Positions 9,795 to 20,052 are shown, numbered from the stretch's first letter. The stretch: 63,865 bases of DNA from Burkholderia pseudomultivorans (GCF_902499075.1 NZ_CABVPP010000041.1:1-63865), one strand, 5' to 3'. Translations and numbers: made by a program. The notes: generated from the sequence alone by a model not told the origin.

Positions 9795-10406
9795 TCAGTT
9801 CTGCGGCACCGTATCGGCGAACGACTGGCGCTGCGCGAGCTTCACGAAATGCTTGTCGAGGTTCGGGTGGCGATCGCGCCAGTTCAGCTCCGGCATCCGG
9901 AAGTCGAGATAGCCGAGCGCGCAGCCGAGCGCGATGTCGGCGAGCGTGTAATGATTACCGACGCACCACGTCTTGCCGCCGAGACCCTGCGACATCGCGA
10001 CGAGGCCGTCGTCGATCTTGCGCTGCTGCCGCGCGATCCAGCTCGCGCTGCGCTGCGCCTCGTCGCGCAGCGTGTGTTCGAGACGAATCGCGACCGACGC
10101 GTCGAGCACGCCGTCGCACAGCGCTTCCCAGCAACGCACCTCGACGCGCTCGCGGCCCGACGGCGGAATCAGCTTGCCGACCGGCGACAGCGTATCGACG
10201 TATTCGCAGATCACGCGGGAATCGAACACCGCGGCGCCATCCTCCATCACGAGGCACGGCACCTTGCCGAGCGGGTTCGACGCATGGATGTTGGTATCCG
10301 CGCCCCACACGTTCTCGAGCTCCAGCTTGTAGTCGATCTTCTTTTCAGCAAGCACGATCCGCGCCTTTCGGACGTACGGGCTGCTGAGCGAACCGATTAA
10401 TTTCAT
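9795..10406 (-). CDS. Glutathione S-transferase, YibF-like
   Basis: A 203-residue cytoplasmic glutathione S-transferase. The thioredoxin-fold half (1-78) starts MKLIGSLSSPYVRKARIVL, with the glutathione-site serine near residue 9 and NPLGKVPCL holding the cis-proline. The all-helical C-terminal half follows (TLADIALGCALGYLDF). Length and sequence resemble E. coli YibF. The start is ATG 10406, with AAGG seven bases upstream; the adjacent ATG at 10409 would put the site too close. The physiological substrate is unknown. It is a single gene divergent from pepP. Confidence 0.88.
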   Translation of the reverse strand: MKLIGSLSSPYVRKARIVLAEKKIDYKLELENVWGADTNIHASNPLGKVPCLVMEDGAAVFDSRVICEYVDTLSPVGKLIPPSGRERVEVRCWEALCDGVLDASVAIRLEHTLRDEAQRSASWIARQQRKIDDGLVAMSQGLGGKTWCVGNHYTLADIALGCALGYLDFRMPELNWRDRHPNLDKHFVKLAQRQSFADTVPQN

Positions 10407-10555
10407 CATCTGCCTTTTGAAGGGAACCGCCGAGAGTATACGTTGTCGTCGATCATAACCGGGCGGCGTCACGCGGTAGAAAATCGCCCGTTTGGCCTGT
10501 GGATGGTTTGCAACAGCCGCCCCGCGGCCTTCCGGCGCGGCCTGCGGCCGCGGCG

Positions 10556-10585
10556 TTCACGCGCGCCGTCCGGCGGCGCTACAAT
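10556..10585 (+). promoter_or_regulatory. pepP promoter, leaderless arrangement
   Basis: TTCACG (10556-10561), an 18-base spacer and TACAAT (10580-10585) lie directly before pepP. Only six bases separate the -10 box from ATG 10592, which would put transcription start at the A of the start codon. Confidence 0.55.
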
Positions 10586-10591
10586 CGCACG

Positions 10592-11977
10592 ATGAATGCG
10601 CCCATCGATACCGCCATCGCCGTCGACGTCTACCGCCAGCGCCGCGCGCGCGTGCTTGCCGCACTGCGCGCCGCGGGCGGCGGCGTCGCCATCGTCCCCA
10701 CCGCGCCGGAAGTGCTGCGCAATCGCGATACGGGCTACCCGTACCGGCACGACAGCTATTTCCACTACCTGACCGGCTTCAGCGAGCCCGACGCGGTGCT
10801 CGTGCTGAACGCGGCCGCACCGCACGGCGCGCCGGAATCGATCCTGTTCTGCCGCGCGAAGAATGCCGACCGCGAGATCTGGGAGGGCTTCCACTACGGG
10901 CCGGAAGCCGCGCGCGACGCATTCGGCTTCGATGCCGCGTACGCGACCGACGTGATCGACACCGAAATGCCGCGCCTGCTCGCCGATGCGGGCACCGTGC
11001 ACTACCGGTTCGGCGCGTCGGCCGAGTTCGACCGGCAGCTCGCGCGCTGGCTCGACGCGGTGCGCGCGCAGGCGCGCGCGGGCGTCGCCGCGCCGGACGC
11101 GATGCTCGACCTCACGCCGCTGCTCGACGACATGCGGCTCGTGAAGGACGAACACGAACTCGCGATCATGATGCGCGCCGCGCACATCTCCGCGCTCGCG
11201 CACCGCCGCGCGATGCAGGCATGCCGGCCCGGCATCCGCGAATACGAACTGGAAGCCGAGCTGCTGTATACGTTCCGCAGGCACGGCGCGCAGGCGCCCG
11301 CCTACGGTTCGATCGTCGCGGCCGGCGCGAACGCGTGCGTGCTGCACTACCCGGCCGGCAACGCGGCCGCACGCGACGGCGACCTGATCCTGATCGACGC
11401 GGCGTGCGAACTCGACGGCTATGCGTCGGACATCACGCGCACGTTCCCGGCGAACGGGCGCTTCTCGCCTGCGCAGCGTACGCTGTACGACATCGTGCTC
11501 GCCGCGCAGCAGGCGGCGATCGACGCGACGCGCGCGGGCGTGCCGTTCGAGGCGCCGCACGACGCGGCGGTGCGCGTGCTCGCGCAGGGCCTGCTCGATA
11601 CGGGCATCATCCCGAAAACGCGCTTCTCGAACGTCGACGACGTGATCGCCGAGCGCGCGTACGCGCGCTTCTACATGCACCGCACCGGCCACTGGCTCGG
11701 GATGGACGTGCACGACTGCGGCGACTATCGCGAACGACTCGCCGAACGCGACGCCAACGGCGCGCTGCCGTGGCGCACGCTGAAGCCCGGCATGACGCTG
11801 ACGGTCGAGCCCGGCCTGTACGTGCGCGCCGCCGACGACGTGCCGTCCGACTACTGGAACATCGGCATCCGCATCGAGGACGACGCGATCGTGCGCGAGC
11901 AGGGCTGCGAACTGATCACGCGCGACGTGCCGGTCGACGCGGCCGAGATCGAGGCGCTGATGCGCGCGGGCACGTGA
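10592..11977 (+). CDS. pepP: Xaa-Pro aminopeptidase (M24B)
   Basis: Aminopeptidase P removes an N-terminal residue next to proline. The 461-residue protein has the creatinase-type N-terminal domain and a pita-bread catalytic domain. The dimetal ligands are all present: Asp 269 (LIDAACEL), Asp 280 (SDITRTF), His 367 (HRTGHWLG), Glu 406 (TVEPGLYV) and Glu 429 (IRIEDDAI). Mn2+ is the usual cofactor in the family. ubiH follows at once, as in the E. coli pepP-ubiH operon. The start ATG 10592 follows a probable leaderless promoter; an upstream extension of the frame is low-complexity. Confidence 0.95.
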   Translation: MNAPIDTAIAVDVYRQRRARVLAALRAAGGGVAIVPTAPEVLRNRDTGYPYRHDSYFHYLTGFSEPDAVLVLNAAAPHGAPESILFCRAKNADREIWEGFHYGPEAARDAFGFDAAYATDVIDTEMPRLLADAGTVHYRFGASAEFDRQLARWLDAVRAQARAGVAAPDAMLDLTPLLDDMRLVKDEHELAIMMRAAHISALAHRRAMQACRPGIREYELEAELLYTFRRHGAQAPAYGSIVAAGANACVLHYPAGNAAARDGDLILIDAACELDGYASDITRTFPANGRFSPAQRTLYDIVLAAQQAAIDATRAGVPFEAPHDAAVRVLAQGLLDTGIIPKTRFSNVDDVIAERAYARFYMHRTGHWLGMDVHDCGDYRERLAERDANGALPWRTLKPGMTLTVEPGLYVRAADDVPSDYWNIGIRIEDDAIVREQGCELITRDVPVDAAEIEALMRAGT

Positions 11978-12024
11978 CCCGCGATGCGCCGCCATCGACC
12001 GTTACCACCGTTTCACGAATCCTG

Positions 12025-13212
12025 ATGACGACCGCTTCTTCCCCGGCCACGCCGGACTACGACCTCGCCATCGTCGGCGCGGGCCCCGTCGGCCTCGCAC
12101 TCGCCGGCTGGCTCGCGCGGCGCAGCGCGACGCAGCACGCGTCGATCGCACTGGTCGACGCACGCGAGCCTGCCGCGAGCGCGAACGATCCGCGCGCGAT
12201 CGCCGTGTCGCACGGCAGCCGCGTGCTGCTCGACACGCTCGCATGGCCTGCCGACGCGACCGCGATCGAACACATCCACGTATCGCAGCGCGGTCACTTC
12301 GGCCGCACGCTGATCGACCGCAACGAGCACGATCTCGCCGCGCTCGGCTACGTCGTGCGCTACGGCTCGCTCGTGCAGGCGCTCGCGGGCGCGGTGCGCG
12401 GCACGCGCGTCGACTGGCTGACCTCGACCACCGCGCGCGCGCCGCAGCAGGACGCCGACGGCGTCACGCTGACGCTCGACGGCCCGCACGGCGAACGCAC
12501 GCTGCGCGCGCGCATCGTCGTCAATGCCGAAGGCGGGCTGTTCCACGAACAGCAGGCCGACACCGGCAAGCATCGCCGCGACTACCGGCAGACCGCGCTC
12601 GTCGGCACCGTCACGGTCGCCGCGCCGCGCCCGCATGTCGCATGGGAACGCTTCACGCACGAAGGCCCGCTCGCGCTGCTGCCGCTCGGCGGCCCGCGCC
12701 AGGCCGACTACGCGCTGGTCTGGTGCTGCGCGCCCGACGAAGCGGCGCGCCGCGCCGCGCTGCCCGACGACGCGTTCCTGCGCGAACTCGGCGTCGCGTT
12801 CGGCGAACGCATGGGCGCGTTCGTCGCGATCGCGGGCCGCGCGTCGTTCCCGCTCGGGCTCAATGCCGCGCAGACGCTCGTCAACGGCCGCATCGCGATC
12901 GTCGGCAACGCCGCGCAGACGCTGCACCCGGTCGCAGGCCAGGGGCTCAACCTCGGGCTGCGCGACGCGCACACGCTGGTCGATGCGCTGTCCGCGCAAG
13001 GCTTCGAAGCGACCGCGCTCGCGACCTTCAACGCGCGCCGCGCGCTCGACCGGCGCTTCACGATCGGCGCGACCGACACGCTCGCGCGGCTGTTTACGAT
13101 CGACGCGGGGCCGCTGCCCTTGCTGCGCGGTGCGGCGCTCACCGCGCTCGAATTCGTGCCGCCGCTGAAGACCGCGATCGCGCGCCAGATGATGTTCGGC
13201 CAGCGCAGCTGA
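12025..13212 (+). CDS. ubiH: Ubiquinone biosynthesis FAD monooxygenase UbiH
   Basis: A 395-residue class A flavin hydroxylase that adds a ring hydroxyl in ubiquinone synthesis (2-polyprenyl-6-methoxyphenol hydroxylase). Seen: the FAD dinucleotide motif IVGAGPVGLALAG near the N-terminus, the NADPH/FAD region IVVNAEGG, and the second FAD motif GNAAQTLHPVAGQGLNLGLR, whose GNAAQ form is characteristic of UbiH rather than other UbiF/UbiI-type proteins. It works peripherally at the inner membrane. ATG 12025 is chosen; an in-frame GTG at 11974 overlaps the pepP stop (GTGA) and would add 17 residues, so coupling by that start is possible. Confidence 0.9.
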   Translation: MTTASSPATPDYDLAIVGAGPVGLALAGWLARRSATQHASIALVDAREPAASANDPRAIAVSHGSRVLLDTLAWPADATAIEHIHVSQRGHFGRTLIDRNEHDLAALGYVVRYGSLVQALAGAVRGTRVDWLTSTTARAPQQDADGVTLTLDGPHGERTLRARIVVNAEGGLFHEQQADTGKHRRDYRQTALVGTVTVAAPRPHVAWERFTHEGPLALLPLGGPRQADYALVWCCAPDEAARRAALPDDAFLRELGVAFGERMGAFVAIAGRASFPLGLNAAQTLVNGRIAIVGNAAQTLHPVAGQGLNLGLRDAHTLVDALSAQGFEATALATFNARRALDRRFTIGATDTLARLFTIDAGPLPLLRGAALTALEFVPPLKTAIARQMMFGQRS

Positions 13213-13289
13213 CACGCAACGCGCCGCGCGCGCGAGCGCACGGCGATCCCCGTCAAACCGGGTCAAATCGGCGGGGCATGGGAATACGG

Positions 13290-13295
13290 TAAAAT
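13290..13295 (+). promoter_or_regulatory. -10 element (TAAAAT) of the dusB-fis operon
   Basis: TAAAAT lies 63 bases before the dusB start, giving a leader of roughly 57 bases. No convincing -35 element is visible, although TCAAAT occurs upstream. The call rests on similarity to other -10 boxes in the window. Confidence 0.4.
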
Positions 13296-13358
13296 GCGCG
13301 TTTTCCCTCCGCCCTTTTTGGCCCGCGACGCCTGCCGCTCGCGGGCGGTGCCATTGCG

Positions 13359-14426
13359 ATGCCCGTTATCGGCTCTCACGTCCTGCGTAACAACCTGTTC
13401 GTCGCCCCGATGGCCGGGGTGACCGATCGTCCGTTCCGCCAGCTCTGCAAGAAGCTGGGGGCCGGTTACGCGGTGTCCGAGATGGTCGCGTCCAACGCGC
13501 AGCTGTGGAAAAGCGCGAAGACGATGCGGCGCGCGAACCACACCGGCGAAGTCGAGCCGATCGCGGTGCAGATCGCCGGCGCCGATCCGGCGATGATGGC
13601 CGAAGCGGCCCGCTACAACGTCGACAACGGCGCGCAGATCATCGACATCAACATGGGCTGCCCCGCGAAGAAGGTCTGCAACGTCGCGGCCGGCTCCGCG
13701 CTGCTGCAGAACGAGCCGCTCGTGCAGCGCATCGTCGAGGCCGTCGTCGCGGCAGTGGGCACCGGGCCCGACGCGGTGCCCGTCACGCTGAAGATCCGCA
13801 CCGGCTGGGACCGCGAGCACAAGAACGCGATCACGGTCGCGCGGCTGGCCGAAGCCGCCGGCATCTCGATGCTCACCGTGCACGGCCGCACGCGCGCCGA
13901 CCTCTATCGCGGCGAAGCCGAATACGACACGATCGCGGCCGTGAAGGCCGCGGTGCGCATTCCGGTCGTCGCGAACGGCGACATCACGTCGCCGGCGAAG
14001 GCGAAGGCCGTGCTCGACGCCACGGGCGCCGACGCGCTGATGATCGGTCGTGCCGCGCAAGGCCGGCCGTGGCTTTTCCGCGAAATCGATCATTTCCTGC
14101 AAACCGGCGAGCTGCTGCCGCCGCCGCGGATCGACGAGATCCAGCACGTGATGAACGAACACCTGGAAGATCACTACGCGTTCTACGGGGAATTCACCGG
14201 CGTTCGTACTGCGCGCAAGCACATCGGCTGGTACACTCGCGGCCTTTCCGGTGCCAACGGGTTCCGGCATCGAATGAACACGCTCGACTCCACCCGCGAG
14301 CAGCTCGCCGCCGTCAATGCCTTCTTCGACGCGCAAAAGGCGCTGTCGGACCACCTCGTCTACGTCGACGACGAAGACGAAAACGGCCAGGGCGAGTCGG
14401 ACGACCCTAACCAGTTAGCAGCATGA
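13359..14426 (+). CDS. dusB: tRNA-dihydrouridine synthase B
   Basis: A flavin-dependent enzyme that reduces specific uridines of tRNA to dihydrouridine with NADPH. The 355-residue protein begins its TIM barrel with LFVAPMAGVTDRPFRQL. It has the Dus signature NMGCPAKKVCN, with Cys 107 as the expected proton donor, and VANGDITSPAKA and MIGRAAQGRPW in the FMN phosphate site. A C-terminal helical RNA-binding domain follows. The acidic tail (DDEDENGQGESDD) is longer than in E. coli. It overlaps fis by four bases (ATGA), the same gene pair as in enteric bacteria. Confidence 0.95.
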   Translation: MPVIGSHVLRNNLFVAPMAGVTDRPFRQLCKKLGAGYAVSEMVASNAQLWKSAKTMRRANHTGEVEPIAVQIAGADPAMMAEAARYNVDNGAQIIDINMGCPAKKVCNVAAGSALLQNEPLVQRIVEAVVAAVGTGPDAVPVTLKIRTGWDREHKNAITVARLAEAAGISMLTVHGRTRADLYRGEAEYDTIAAVKAAVRIPVVANGDITSPAKAKAVLDATGADALMIGRAAQGRPWLFREIDHFLQTGELLPPPRIDEIQHVMNEHLEDHYAFYGEFTGVRTARKHIGWYTRGLSGANGFRHRMNTLDSTREQLAAVNAFFDAQKALSDHLVYVDDEDENGQGESDDPNQLAA

Positions 14427-14656
14427 GCAAGCACAACATCGAACAATGTGTCCGCGAGAGCCTGGACGTGTATTTCCGGGATCTAGACGGCTCCAATCCG
14501 CACGACGTCTATGAAATGGTGATGTCCTGCGTCGAAAAGCCGATGCTCGAGGTCGTGCTCGAACAGGCCGGCGGCAACCAGTCGCTCGCCGCGGAGTACC
14601 TCGGCATCAACCGCAATACGCTGCGCAAGAAGCTGCAGCAGCACGGCCTGCTGTAG
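14423..14656 (+). CDS. fis: Nucleoid/DNA-bending protein Fis
   Basis: A 77-residue DNA-bending protein that stimulates ribosomal promoters and recombination in the families where it is studied. The C-terminal helix-turn-helix is clear ([20 protein letters not shown], about residues 50-70). The N-terminus is shorter than that of the 98-residue E. coli Fis and lacks the beta-hairpin arm involved in Hin/Gin inversion, as usual in beta-proteobacteria. Translation is coupled to dusB through the ATGA overlap, and purH follows after 44 bases. Confidence 0.94.
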   Translation: MSKHNIEQCVRESLDVYFRDLDGSNPHDVYEMVMSCVEKPMLEVVLEQAGGNQSLAAEYLGINRNTLRKKLQQHGLL

Positions 14657-14700
14657 GCAGCCGTCCCGTCCCCGTTTCCCTGGCTATTGGTGGTTCCATC

Positions 14701-16266
14701 ATGATCAAGCAAGCGCTCATTTCCGTTTCCGACAAGACCGGCATCGTCGACTTCGCGAAGTCGCTGTCCGACCTCGGCGTCAAGCTGCTGTCGACCGGCG
14801 GCACCGCGAAACTGCTCGCCGACGCGGGCCTGCCCGTCACCGAAGTGGCCGACTACACCGGCTTCCCGGAAATGCTCGATGGGCGCGTGAAGACGCTCCA
14901 CCCGAAGGTCCACGGCGGCATCCTCGCGCGTCGCGACCTGCCCGAGCACATGCAGGCGCTCGAACAGCACGGCATCCCGACGATCGACCTGCTCGTCGTG
15001 AACCTGTATCCGTTCGTCGCGACGATCGCGAAGGACGACTGCACGCTCGCCGACGCGATCGAGAACATCGACATCGGCGGCCCGACGATGCTGCGCTCGG
15101 CCGCGAAGAACCACCGCGACGTGACGGTCGTCGTCGATCCGGCCGACTACGCGGTCGTGCTCGACGAAATGAAGGCGAACGGCAACACGGTCGGCTACGC
15201 GACCAACTTCCGCCTCGCGACCAAGGTGTTCGCGCACACCGCGCAATACGACGGCGCGATCACGAACTACCTGACGAGCCTGACCGACGAACTGAAGCAC
15301 ACGGCGCGCAATACGTACCCGGCGACGCTGAACATGGCGTTCGACAAGGTGCAGGACCTGCGCTACGGCGAGAACCCGCACCAGAGCGCGGCGTTCTACC
15401 GCGACCTCGTCACGCCGGCCGGCGCGCTCGCGAACTACCGCCAGCTGCAGGGCAAGGAACTGTCGTACAACAACATCGCGGATTCGGATGCGGCGTGGGA
15501 ATGCGTGAAGACGTTCGACGCGCCGGCCTGCGTGATCATCAAGCATGCGAACCCGTGCGGCGTCGCGGTCGGCAACGATTCGGCCGATGCGTATGCGAAG
15601 GCGTTCCAGACCGATCCGACGTCGGCGTTCGGCGGCATCATCGCGTTCAACCGCGAAGTCGACGAAGCGGCTGCGCAGGCCGTTGCCAAGCAGTTCGTCG
15701 AAGTACTGATCGCGCCGTCGTTCAGCGACGCCGCGAAGCAGGTGTTCGCCGCGAAGCAGAACGTGCGCCTGCTGGAAATCGCGCTCGGCGAAGGCCATAA
15801 CGCGTTCGACCTGAAGCGCGTCGGCGGCGGCCTGCTGGTGCAGTCGCTCGATGCGAAGAACGTGCAGCCGCACGAGCTGCGCGTCGTCACGAAGCGCCAC
15901 CCGACGCCGAAGGAAATGGACGACCTGCTGTTCGCCTGGCGCGTCGCGAAGTACGTGAAGTCGAACGCGATCGTGTTCTGCGGCAACGGCATGACGCTCG
16001 GCGTCGGCGCCGGCCAGATGAGCCGCGTCGATTCCGCGCGCATCGCGAGCATCAAGGCGCAGAACGCAGGCCTCACGCTGGCCGGTTCGGCCGTCGCGTC
16101 GGATGCGTTCTTCCCGTTCCGCGACGGTCTCGACGTGGTCGTCGCGGCAGGCGCGACCTGCGTGATCCAGCCGGGCGGCTCGATGCGCGACGACGAAGTG
16201 ATCGCGGCGGCCGACGAGCACAACATCGCGATGATCCTGACGGGCGTGCGCCACTTCCGTCACTGA
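14701..16266 (+). CDS. purH: Bifunctional AICAR transformylase / IMP cyclohydrolase
   Basis: PurH does the last two steps of IMP synthesis: formylation of AICAR with 10-formyl-THF, and ring closure. The 521-residue length is normal. The N-terminal cyclohydrolase (MGS-like) domain begins [15 protein letters not shown] and includes [13 protein letters not shown] and the [10 protein letters not shown] motif. The larger C-terminal part is the transformylase, with the catalytic KHANPCG motif (Lys-His pair). It lies 44 bases behind fis and is closed by a strong terminator, so dusB-fis-purH may be one transcript. Confidence 0.97.
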   Translation: MIKQALISVSDKTGIVDFAKSLSDLGVKLLSTGGTAKLLADAGLPVTEVADYTGFPEMLDGRVKTLHPKVHGGILARRDLPEHMQALEQHGIPTIDLLVVNLYPFVATIAKDDCTLADAIENIDIGGPTMLRSAAKNHRDVTVVVDPADYAVVLDEMKANGNTVGYATNFRLATKVFAHTAQYDGAITNYLTSLTDELKHTARNTYPATLNMAFDKVQDLRYGENPHQSAAFYRDLVTPAGALANYRQLQGKELSYNNIADSDAAWECVKTFDAPACVIIKHANPCGVAVGNDSADAYAKAFQTDPTSAFGGIIAFNREVDEAAAQAVAKQFVEVLIAPSFSDAAKQVFAAKQNVRLLEIALGEGHNAFDLKRVGGGLLVQSLDAKNVQPHELRVVTKRHPTPKEMDDLLFAWRVAKYVKSNAIVFCGNGMTLGVGAGQMSRVDSARIASIKAQNAGLTLAGSAVASDAFFPFRDGLDVVVAAGATCVIQPGGSMRDDEVIAAADEHNIAMILTGVRHFRH

Positions 16267-16292
16267 TCCGGCCCATGCGGCGGCTGCGCGAA

Positions 16293-16326
16293 AACCCGGC
16301 GGCATCACACCCGCCGGGTTTTTTAT
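16293..16326 (+). terminator. Rho-independent terminator after purH
   Basis: The stem AACCCGGCGG (16293-16302) pairs with CCGCCGGGTT (16311-16320) over an 8-base loop and is followed by TTTTATT. It lies 26 bases after the purH stop. Confidence 0.92.
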
Positions 16327-16477
16327 TGCACGGCGCGTCCCCGCGCGGCGATGCGCCGAAGCGGGCCGGCCGTGCGCTGCGCACGCGACTCGCCGGCCGC
16401 TCGGCCACGCACCGCATCGCGACGGCCCGCCGCACCTTTCGTTGTAGTATCGCTGCATCAGGCAATTCCCTCCTTAC

Positions 16478-17020
16478 ATGCGAATTCTCGGCATCGACCC
16501 AGGCCTGCGCGTCACCGGCTTCGGCGTCATCGACGTCAGCGGCCACCGTCTCGCGTATGTCACGAGCGGCGTGATCCGCACCCCGACGGCCGATCTGGCC
16601 ACCCGGCTCGGCACGATCTTCCAGGGCGTCTCGACGCTCGTGCGCGAACACGCGCCCGACCAGGCCGCGATCGAAAAGGTGTTCGTCAACGTCAACCCGC
16701 AGTCGACGCTGCTGCTCGGCCAGGCGCGCGGCGCCGCGATCTGCGGCCTTGTCGCGGGCGGGCTGCCGGTCGCGGAATACACGGCGCTGCAGCTCAAGCA
16801 GGCCGTGGTCGGCTACGGCCGCGCGACCAAGGCGCAGATGCAGGAAATGGTCACGCGCCTGCTGAACCTGTCCGGGCAGCCCGGCTCCGACGCGGCCGAC
16901 GCGCTCGGGATGGCGATCTGCCATGCGCACGGCGGCAATACGCTGTCGACGCTCGGCGGCCTCGCGCCGGCGCTCGCGAAGAAAGGGCTGCGCGTGCGGC
17001 GCGGGCGGCTCGTCGGCTGA
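16478..17020 (+). CDS. ruvC: Holliday junction resolvase RuvC
   Basis: An endonuclease that cuts Holliday junctions made during recombination, working with RuvAB. It has 180 residues and an RNase H fold. The four catalytic acids sit at exactly the E. coli positions: Asp 7 (ILGIDPGL), Glu 66 (AIEKVF), Asp 138 and Asp 141 ([10 protein letters not shown]). It is first of the ruvC-ruvA-ruvB group, with 199 bases to ruvA. No strong ribosome site is seen; CTCCTT lies upstream instead. Confidence 0.97.
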   Translation: MRILGIDPGLRVTGFGVIDVSGHRLAYVTSGVIRTPTADLATRLGTIFQGVSTLVREHAPDQAAIEKVFVNVNPQSTLLLGQARGAAICGLVAGGLPVAEYTALQLKQAVVGYGRATKAQMQEMVTRLLNLSGQPGSDAADALGMAICHAHGGNTLSTLGGLAPALAKKGLRVRRGRLVG

Positions 17021-17219
17021 CGCGGCGCAGTGCAGCCGCACCGGCACCCGGCGCGAGCGGCGATACGGTGCCTGCACCCGATCCGCCCGGTGCGGCACCC
17101 CGCGCGCGCCGAGGCCGCACCGCCGTTTTCCCCCGCAAACCCCGAACGCCCGGCCCGACCGTCGGCTTTGCGCCGCGCGTGCGCTACACTCGCGCTTTCT
17201 TCCTCGCATCCCACCCTCC

Positions 17220-17801
17220 ATGATCGGTCGCATCGCCGGCATCCTGCTCGAAAAGAATCCGCCTCACCTGCTCGTCGACTGCAACGGCGTCGGCTACGAA
17301 ATCGACGTGCCGATGAGCACCTTCTACAACCTGCCGCAGACGGGCGAGCGCGTCGTGCTGCTGACGCAGCAGATCGTCCGCGAGGACGCGCACCTGCTGT
17401 ACGGCTTCCTGACGCCGCAGGAGCGCACGACCTTCCGCGAGCTGCTGAAGATCACCGGCATCGGCGCGCGCATGGCGCTCGCCGTGCTGTCCGGCATGAG
17501 CGTGCAGGAGCTCGCGCAGGTCGTGACGATGCAGGACGCCGCGCGCCTGACGCGCCTGCCCGGCATCGGCAAGAAGACCGCCGAGCGCCTGCTGCTCGAG
17601 CTGAAGGGCAAGCTCGGCGCCGACCTCGGCGCACTCGCCGGCGAGGCTTCGCCGTCCGACCACTCGGCCGACATCCTCAACGCACTGGTCGCACTCGGCT
17701 ACTCGGAAAAGGAAGGCCTCGCCGCGATCAAGAACGTGCCGGCCGGCACCGGCGTCTCCGAGGGCATCAAGCTCGCGCTGAAGGCACTGTCGAAGGTCTG
17801 A
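17220..17801 (+). CDS. ruvA: Holliday junction DNA helicase subunit RuvA
   Basis: RuvA (193 residues) binds four-way DNA junctions as a tetramer and loads the RuvB motor. The N-terminal OB fold begins [12 protein letters not shown]. Two helix-hairpin-helix motifs follow ([13 protein letters not shown] and [16 protein letters not shown]), then a flexible linker and the C-terminal three-helix domain III ([16 protein letters not shown]) that contacts RuvB. TACACT at 17184-17189 upstream could be its own -10 box. Confidence 0.97.
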   Translation: MIGRIAGILLEKNPPHLLVDCNGVGYEIDVPMSTFYNLPQTGERVVLLTQQIVREDAHLLYGFLTPQERTTFRELLKITGIGARMALAVLSGMSVQELAQVVTMQDAARLTRLPGIGKKTAERLLLELKGKLGADLGALAGEASPSDHSADILNALVALGYSEKEGLAAIKNVPAGTGVSEGIKLALKALSKV

Positions 17802-17910
17802 CGCCGGCCCGCAGCCGGCTGTCGAAGCCAGTGTCGCGCGGCGGCGAGGCGCGCGCCAGTCGGCCGTTCGGCCAGCTGGGCACGACCGCGCCGCGCGGTA
17901 CAATGCCCGC

Positions 17911-18978
17911 ATGATTGAAACCGACAAACTCGCCGCCGAGCGGATCATCGCCGCCACGCCCGCCTCGTCGCACGAGGAGGTGTTCGAACGCGCGCTGCGG
18001 CCGCGCCAGCTCGACGACTACGTCGGCCAGGAAAAGGTGCGCGGCCAGCTCGAGATCTTCATCGAGGCCGCGAAGCGACGTTCCGAGCCGCTCGACCATG
18101 TGCTGCTGTTCGGGCCGCCCGGCCTGGGCAAGACCACGCTCGCGCACATCATCGCGCGCGAGATGGGCGTGAACCTGCGCCAGACGTCGGGCCCCGTGCT
18201 CGAACGCGCGGGCGATCTGGCCGCGCTGCTGACCAACCTCGAAGCGAACGACGTGCTGTTCATCGACGAAATCCACCGGCTGTCGCCGGTCGTCGAGGAA
18301 ATCCTGTATCCGGCGCTCGAGGACTACCAGATCGACATCATGATCGGCGAAGGGCCGGCCGCACGCAGCGTAAAGCTCGACCTGCAGCCGTTCACGCTGG
18401 TCGGCGCAACCACCCGCGCGGGGATGCTGACCAACCCGCTGCGCGACCGGTTCGGGATCGTCGCGCGCCTCGAGTTCTACGATGCCGACCAACTGTCGCG
18501 CATCGTGCGGCGCTCGGCATCGCTGCTGAACGCGCAGATCGACCCGAACGGCGCGCTGGAAATCGCCCGGCGCTCGCGCGGCACGCCGCGGATCGCGAAC
18601 CGGCTGCTGCGCCGCGTGCGCGACTATGCGGAAGTGAAGGCCGACGGCCAGATCACGGCGGCCGTCGCCGACGCCGCGCTCGCGATGCTCGACGTCGATC
18701 CGGTCGGCTTCGACCTGATGGACCGCAAGCTGCTCGAAGCGATCCTGCACAAGTTCGACGGCGGCCCGGTCGGCATCGACAACCTCGCCGCCGCGATCGG
18801 CGAGGAGCGCGACACGATCGAGGACGTGCTCGAGCCGTACCTGATCCAGCAGGGCTTCCTGCAGCGCACGCCGCGCGGCCGCGTCGCGACGCTGCTCACG
18901 TATCGCCACTTCGGGCTCGCGGCGCCCGATGCCGGCAATGCCACGCGCGGCGTGTGGGACACGCCGGACGCGCAGTAG
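17911..18978 (+). CDS. ruvB: Holliday junction branch migration ATPase RuvB
   Basis: The AAA+ motor (355 residues) that drives branch migration. Walker A GPPGLGKT is at residues 68-75 and Walker B DEIH at 119-122. The sensor 1 region [18 protein letters not shown] includes the arginine finger zone, and a C-terminal winged helix ends with the RTPRGRVAT motif. TACAAT at 17899-17904 lies six bases before the ATG, so a leaderless ruvB transcript separate from ruvCA is plausible. The next gene is 25 bases downstream. Confidence 0.97.
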   Translation: MIETDKLAAERIIAATPASSHEEVFERALRPRQLDDYVGQEKVRGQLEIFIEAAKRRSEPLDHVLLFGPPGLGKTTLAHIIAREMGVNLRQTSGPVLERAGDLAALLTNLEANDVLFIDEIHRLSPVVEEILYPALEDYQIDIMIGEGPAARSVKLDLQPFTLVGATTRAGMLTNPLRDRFGIVARLEFYDADQLSRIVRRSASLLNAQIDPNGALEIARRSRGTPRIANRLLRRVRDYAEVKADGQITAAVADAALAMLDVDPVGFDLMDRKLLEAILHKFDGGPVGIDNLAAAIGEERDTIEDVLEPYLIQQGFLQRTPRGRVATLLTYRHFGLAAPDAGNATRGVWDTPDAQ

Positions 18979-19003
18979 CCCACCGCCCGACCGGCTGCCC
19001 GCC

Positions 19004-19948
19004 ATGACGACGCCGCACAGCCCCCACCCCGCCGCCTCCGGCCCGCGCTGGGTCGAGCAGCTGCGCAAGCGGGTCGTGGCCGGCGTCACGCACCTGACCA
19101 CGGGCAGCGGCCCGACCCTCGACTATTCGTCGCCGCCCGGCGATCCGGGGCTGTTCGGCCCCGACGCGGTCTGCTGGCGCGTGCATGCGGATTTCACGTC
19201 GATGATGACGGGCGGCATTGCCGCGCTGCTGCTGCAGGCGCTCCACCCGCTTGCGCTCGCGGGCGTCTGGGATCATTCGTCGTTTCGCACCGACATCCTC
19301 GGCCGGCTGCGGCGCACCGCGACGTTCATTTCCGGCACGACATTCGGCAGCCGCGAAGACGCGCTCGCGCTGATCGAGCGCGTGAAGGCGATCCACGCGC
19401 ATATCTCGGGCACCGCGCCCGACGGGCGGCCATACCGCGCCGACGATCCCGCGCTGCTGACGTGGGTGCATGTCGCCGAGGTGTCGAGCTTTCTGGCCGC
19501 GCACCTGTGCTACGTGAACCCGGCGCTGCCCGGCGACCTGCAGGACCGCTACTACGCGGAAACCGCGCAGATCGCCGAGCGGCTCGGCGCGCGGGACGTG
19601 CCGCGCTCGCGCGCGGAAATCGCCGCGTATCTGGCGCGCATGCAGCCGGAACTCGAGGCCGGGCCTCGCACCTTCGAAGTAATGCGCATCCTGCTGAATG
19701 CGCCCGTCGCGAAACCCGCGCTGCGGCCCGCCGCGACGCTCGTGATGCAGGCCGGCATCGACCTGCTGCCGCCGTGGGCGCAGCAGCGGCTCGGCGTGTC
19801 GAGGTTCGCGCCGCTGCGGCGCGCGGTGGTGCGTCCCGGCGTGCGCGCCGTCGCGCCCGTGCTGCGCTGGGCGCTGATCAACGGCGTGTCGAAGCGCGCG
19901 CGACGCCGCGCGACCGCGACGCCGCCCGGCGACCATCCGTCCGCCTGA
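19004..19948 (+). CDS. DUF2236 / oxygenase MpaB family protein
   Basis: A 314-residue protein of the DUF2236 family, which includes MpaB and latex-clearing-protein-like oxygenases that bind heme b through histidines. Family features seen are the LLLQALHPLALAGVWDHSSF block and VHVAEVSSFLAAHL, both with conserved histidines, and the Arg-rich AT..ISGTTFGSREDA region. No signal peptide. The tail is very basic (VSKRARRRATATPP). The short distance from ruvB suggests co-transcription, but no functional link to recombination is known. The substrate is unknown. Confidence 0.82.
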   Translation: MTTPHSPHPAASGPRWVEQLRKRVVAGVTHLTTGSGPTLDYSSPPGDPGLFGPDAVCWRVHADFTSMMTGGIAALLLQALHPLALAGVWDHSSFRTDILGRLRRTATFISGTTFGSREDALALIERVKAIHAHISGTAPDGRPYRADDPALLTWVHVAEVSSFLAAHLCYVNPALPGDLQDRYYAETAQIAERLGARDVPRSRAEIAAYLARMQPELEAGPRTFEVMRILLNAPVAKPALRPAATLVMQAGIDLLPPWAQQRLGVSRFAPLRRAVVRPGVRAVAPVLRWALINGVSKRARRRATATPPGDHPSA

Positions 19949-20052
19949 CGATCCTTCCGATCATTTCAATTTGCTGTCAAATTCCTGTGACAAGCTGACG
20001 GGCTTGCATCCGCGTGCGCTCGTCCTGCGCGCGGCCCACCCACCGACACCCG

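Noticed and set aside
10492-13212. A 906-codon frame spanning pepP and ubiH, which might suggest a fused protein
   Set aside because: Only the last 395 codons (from 12025) are the UbiH protein. The first part is the wrong frame of pepP, which is intact in its own frame.
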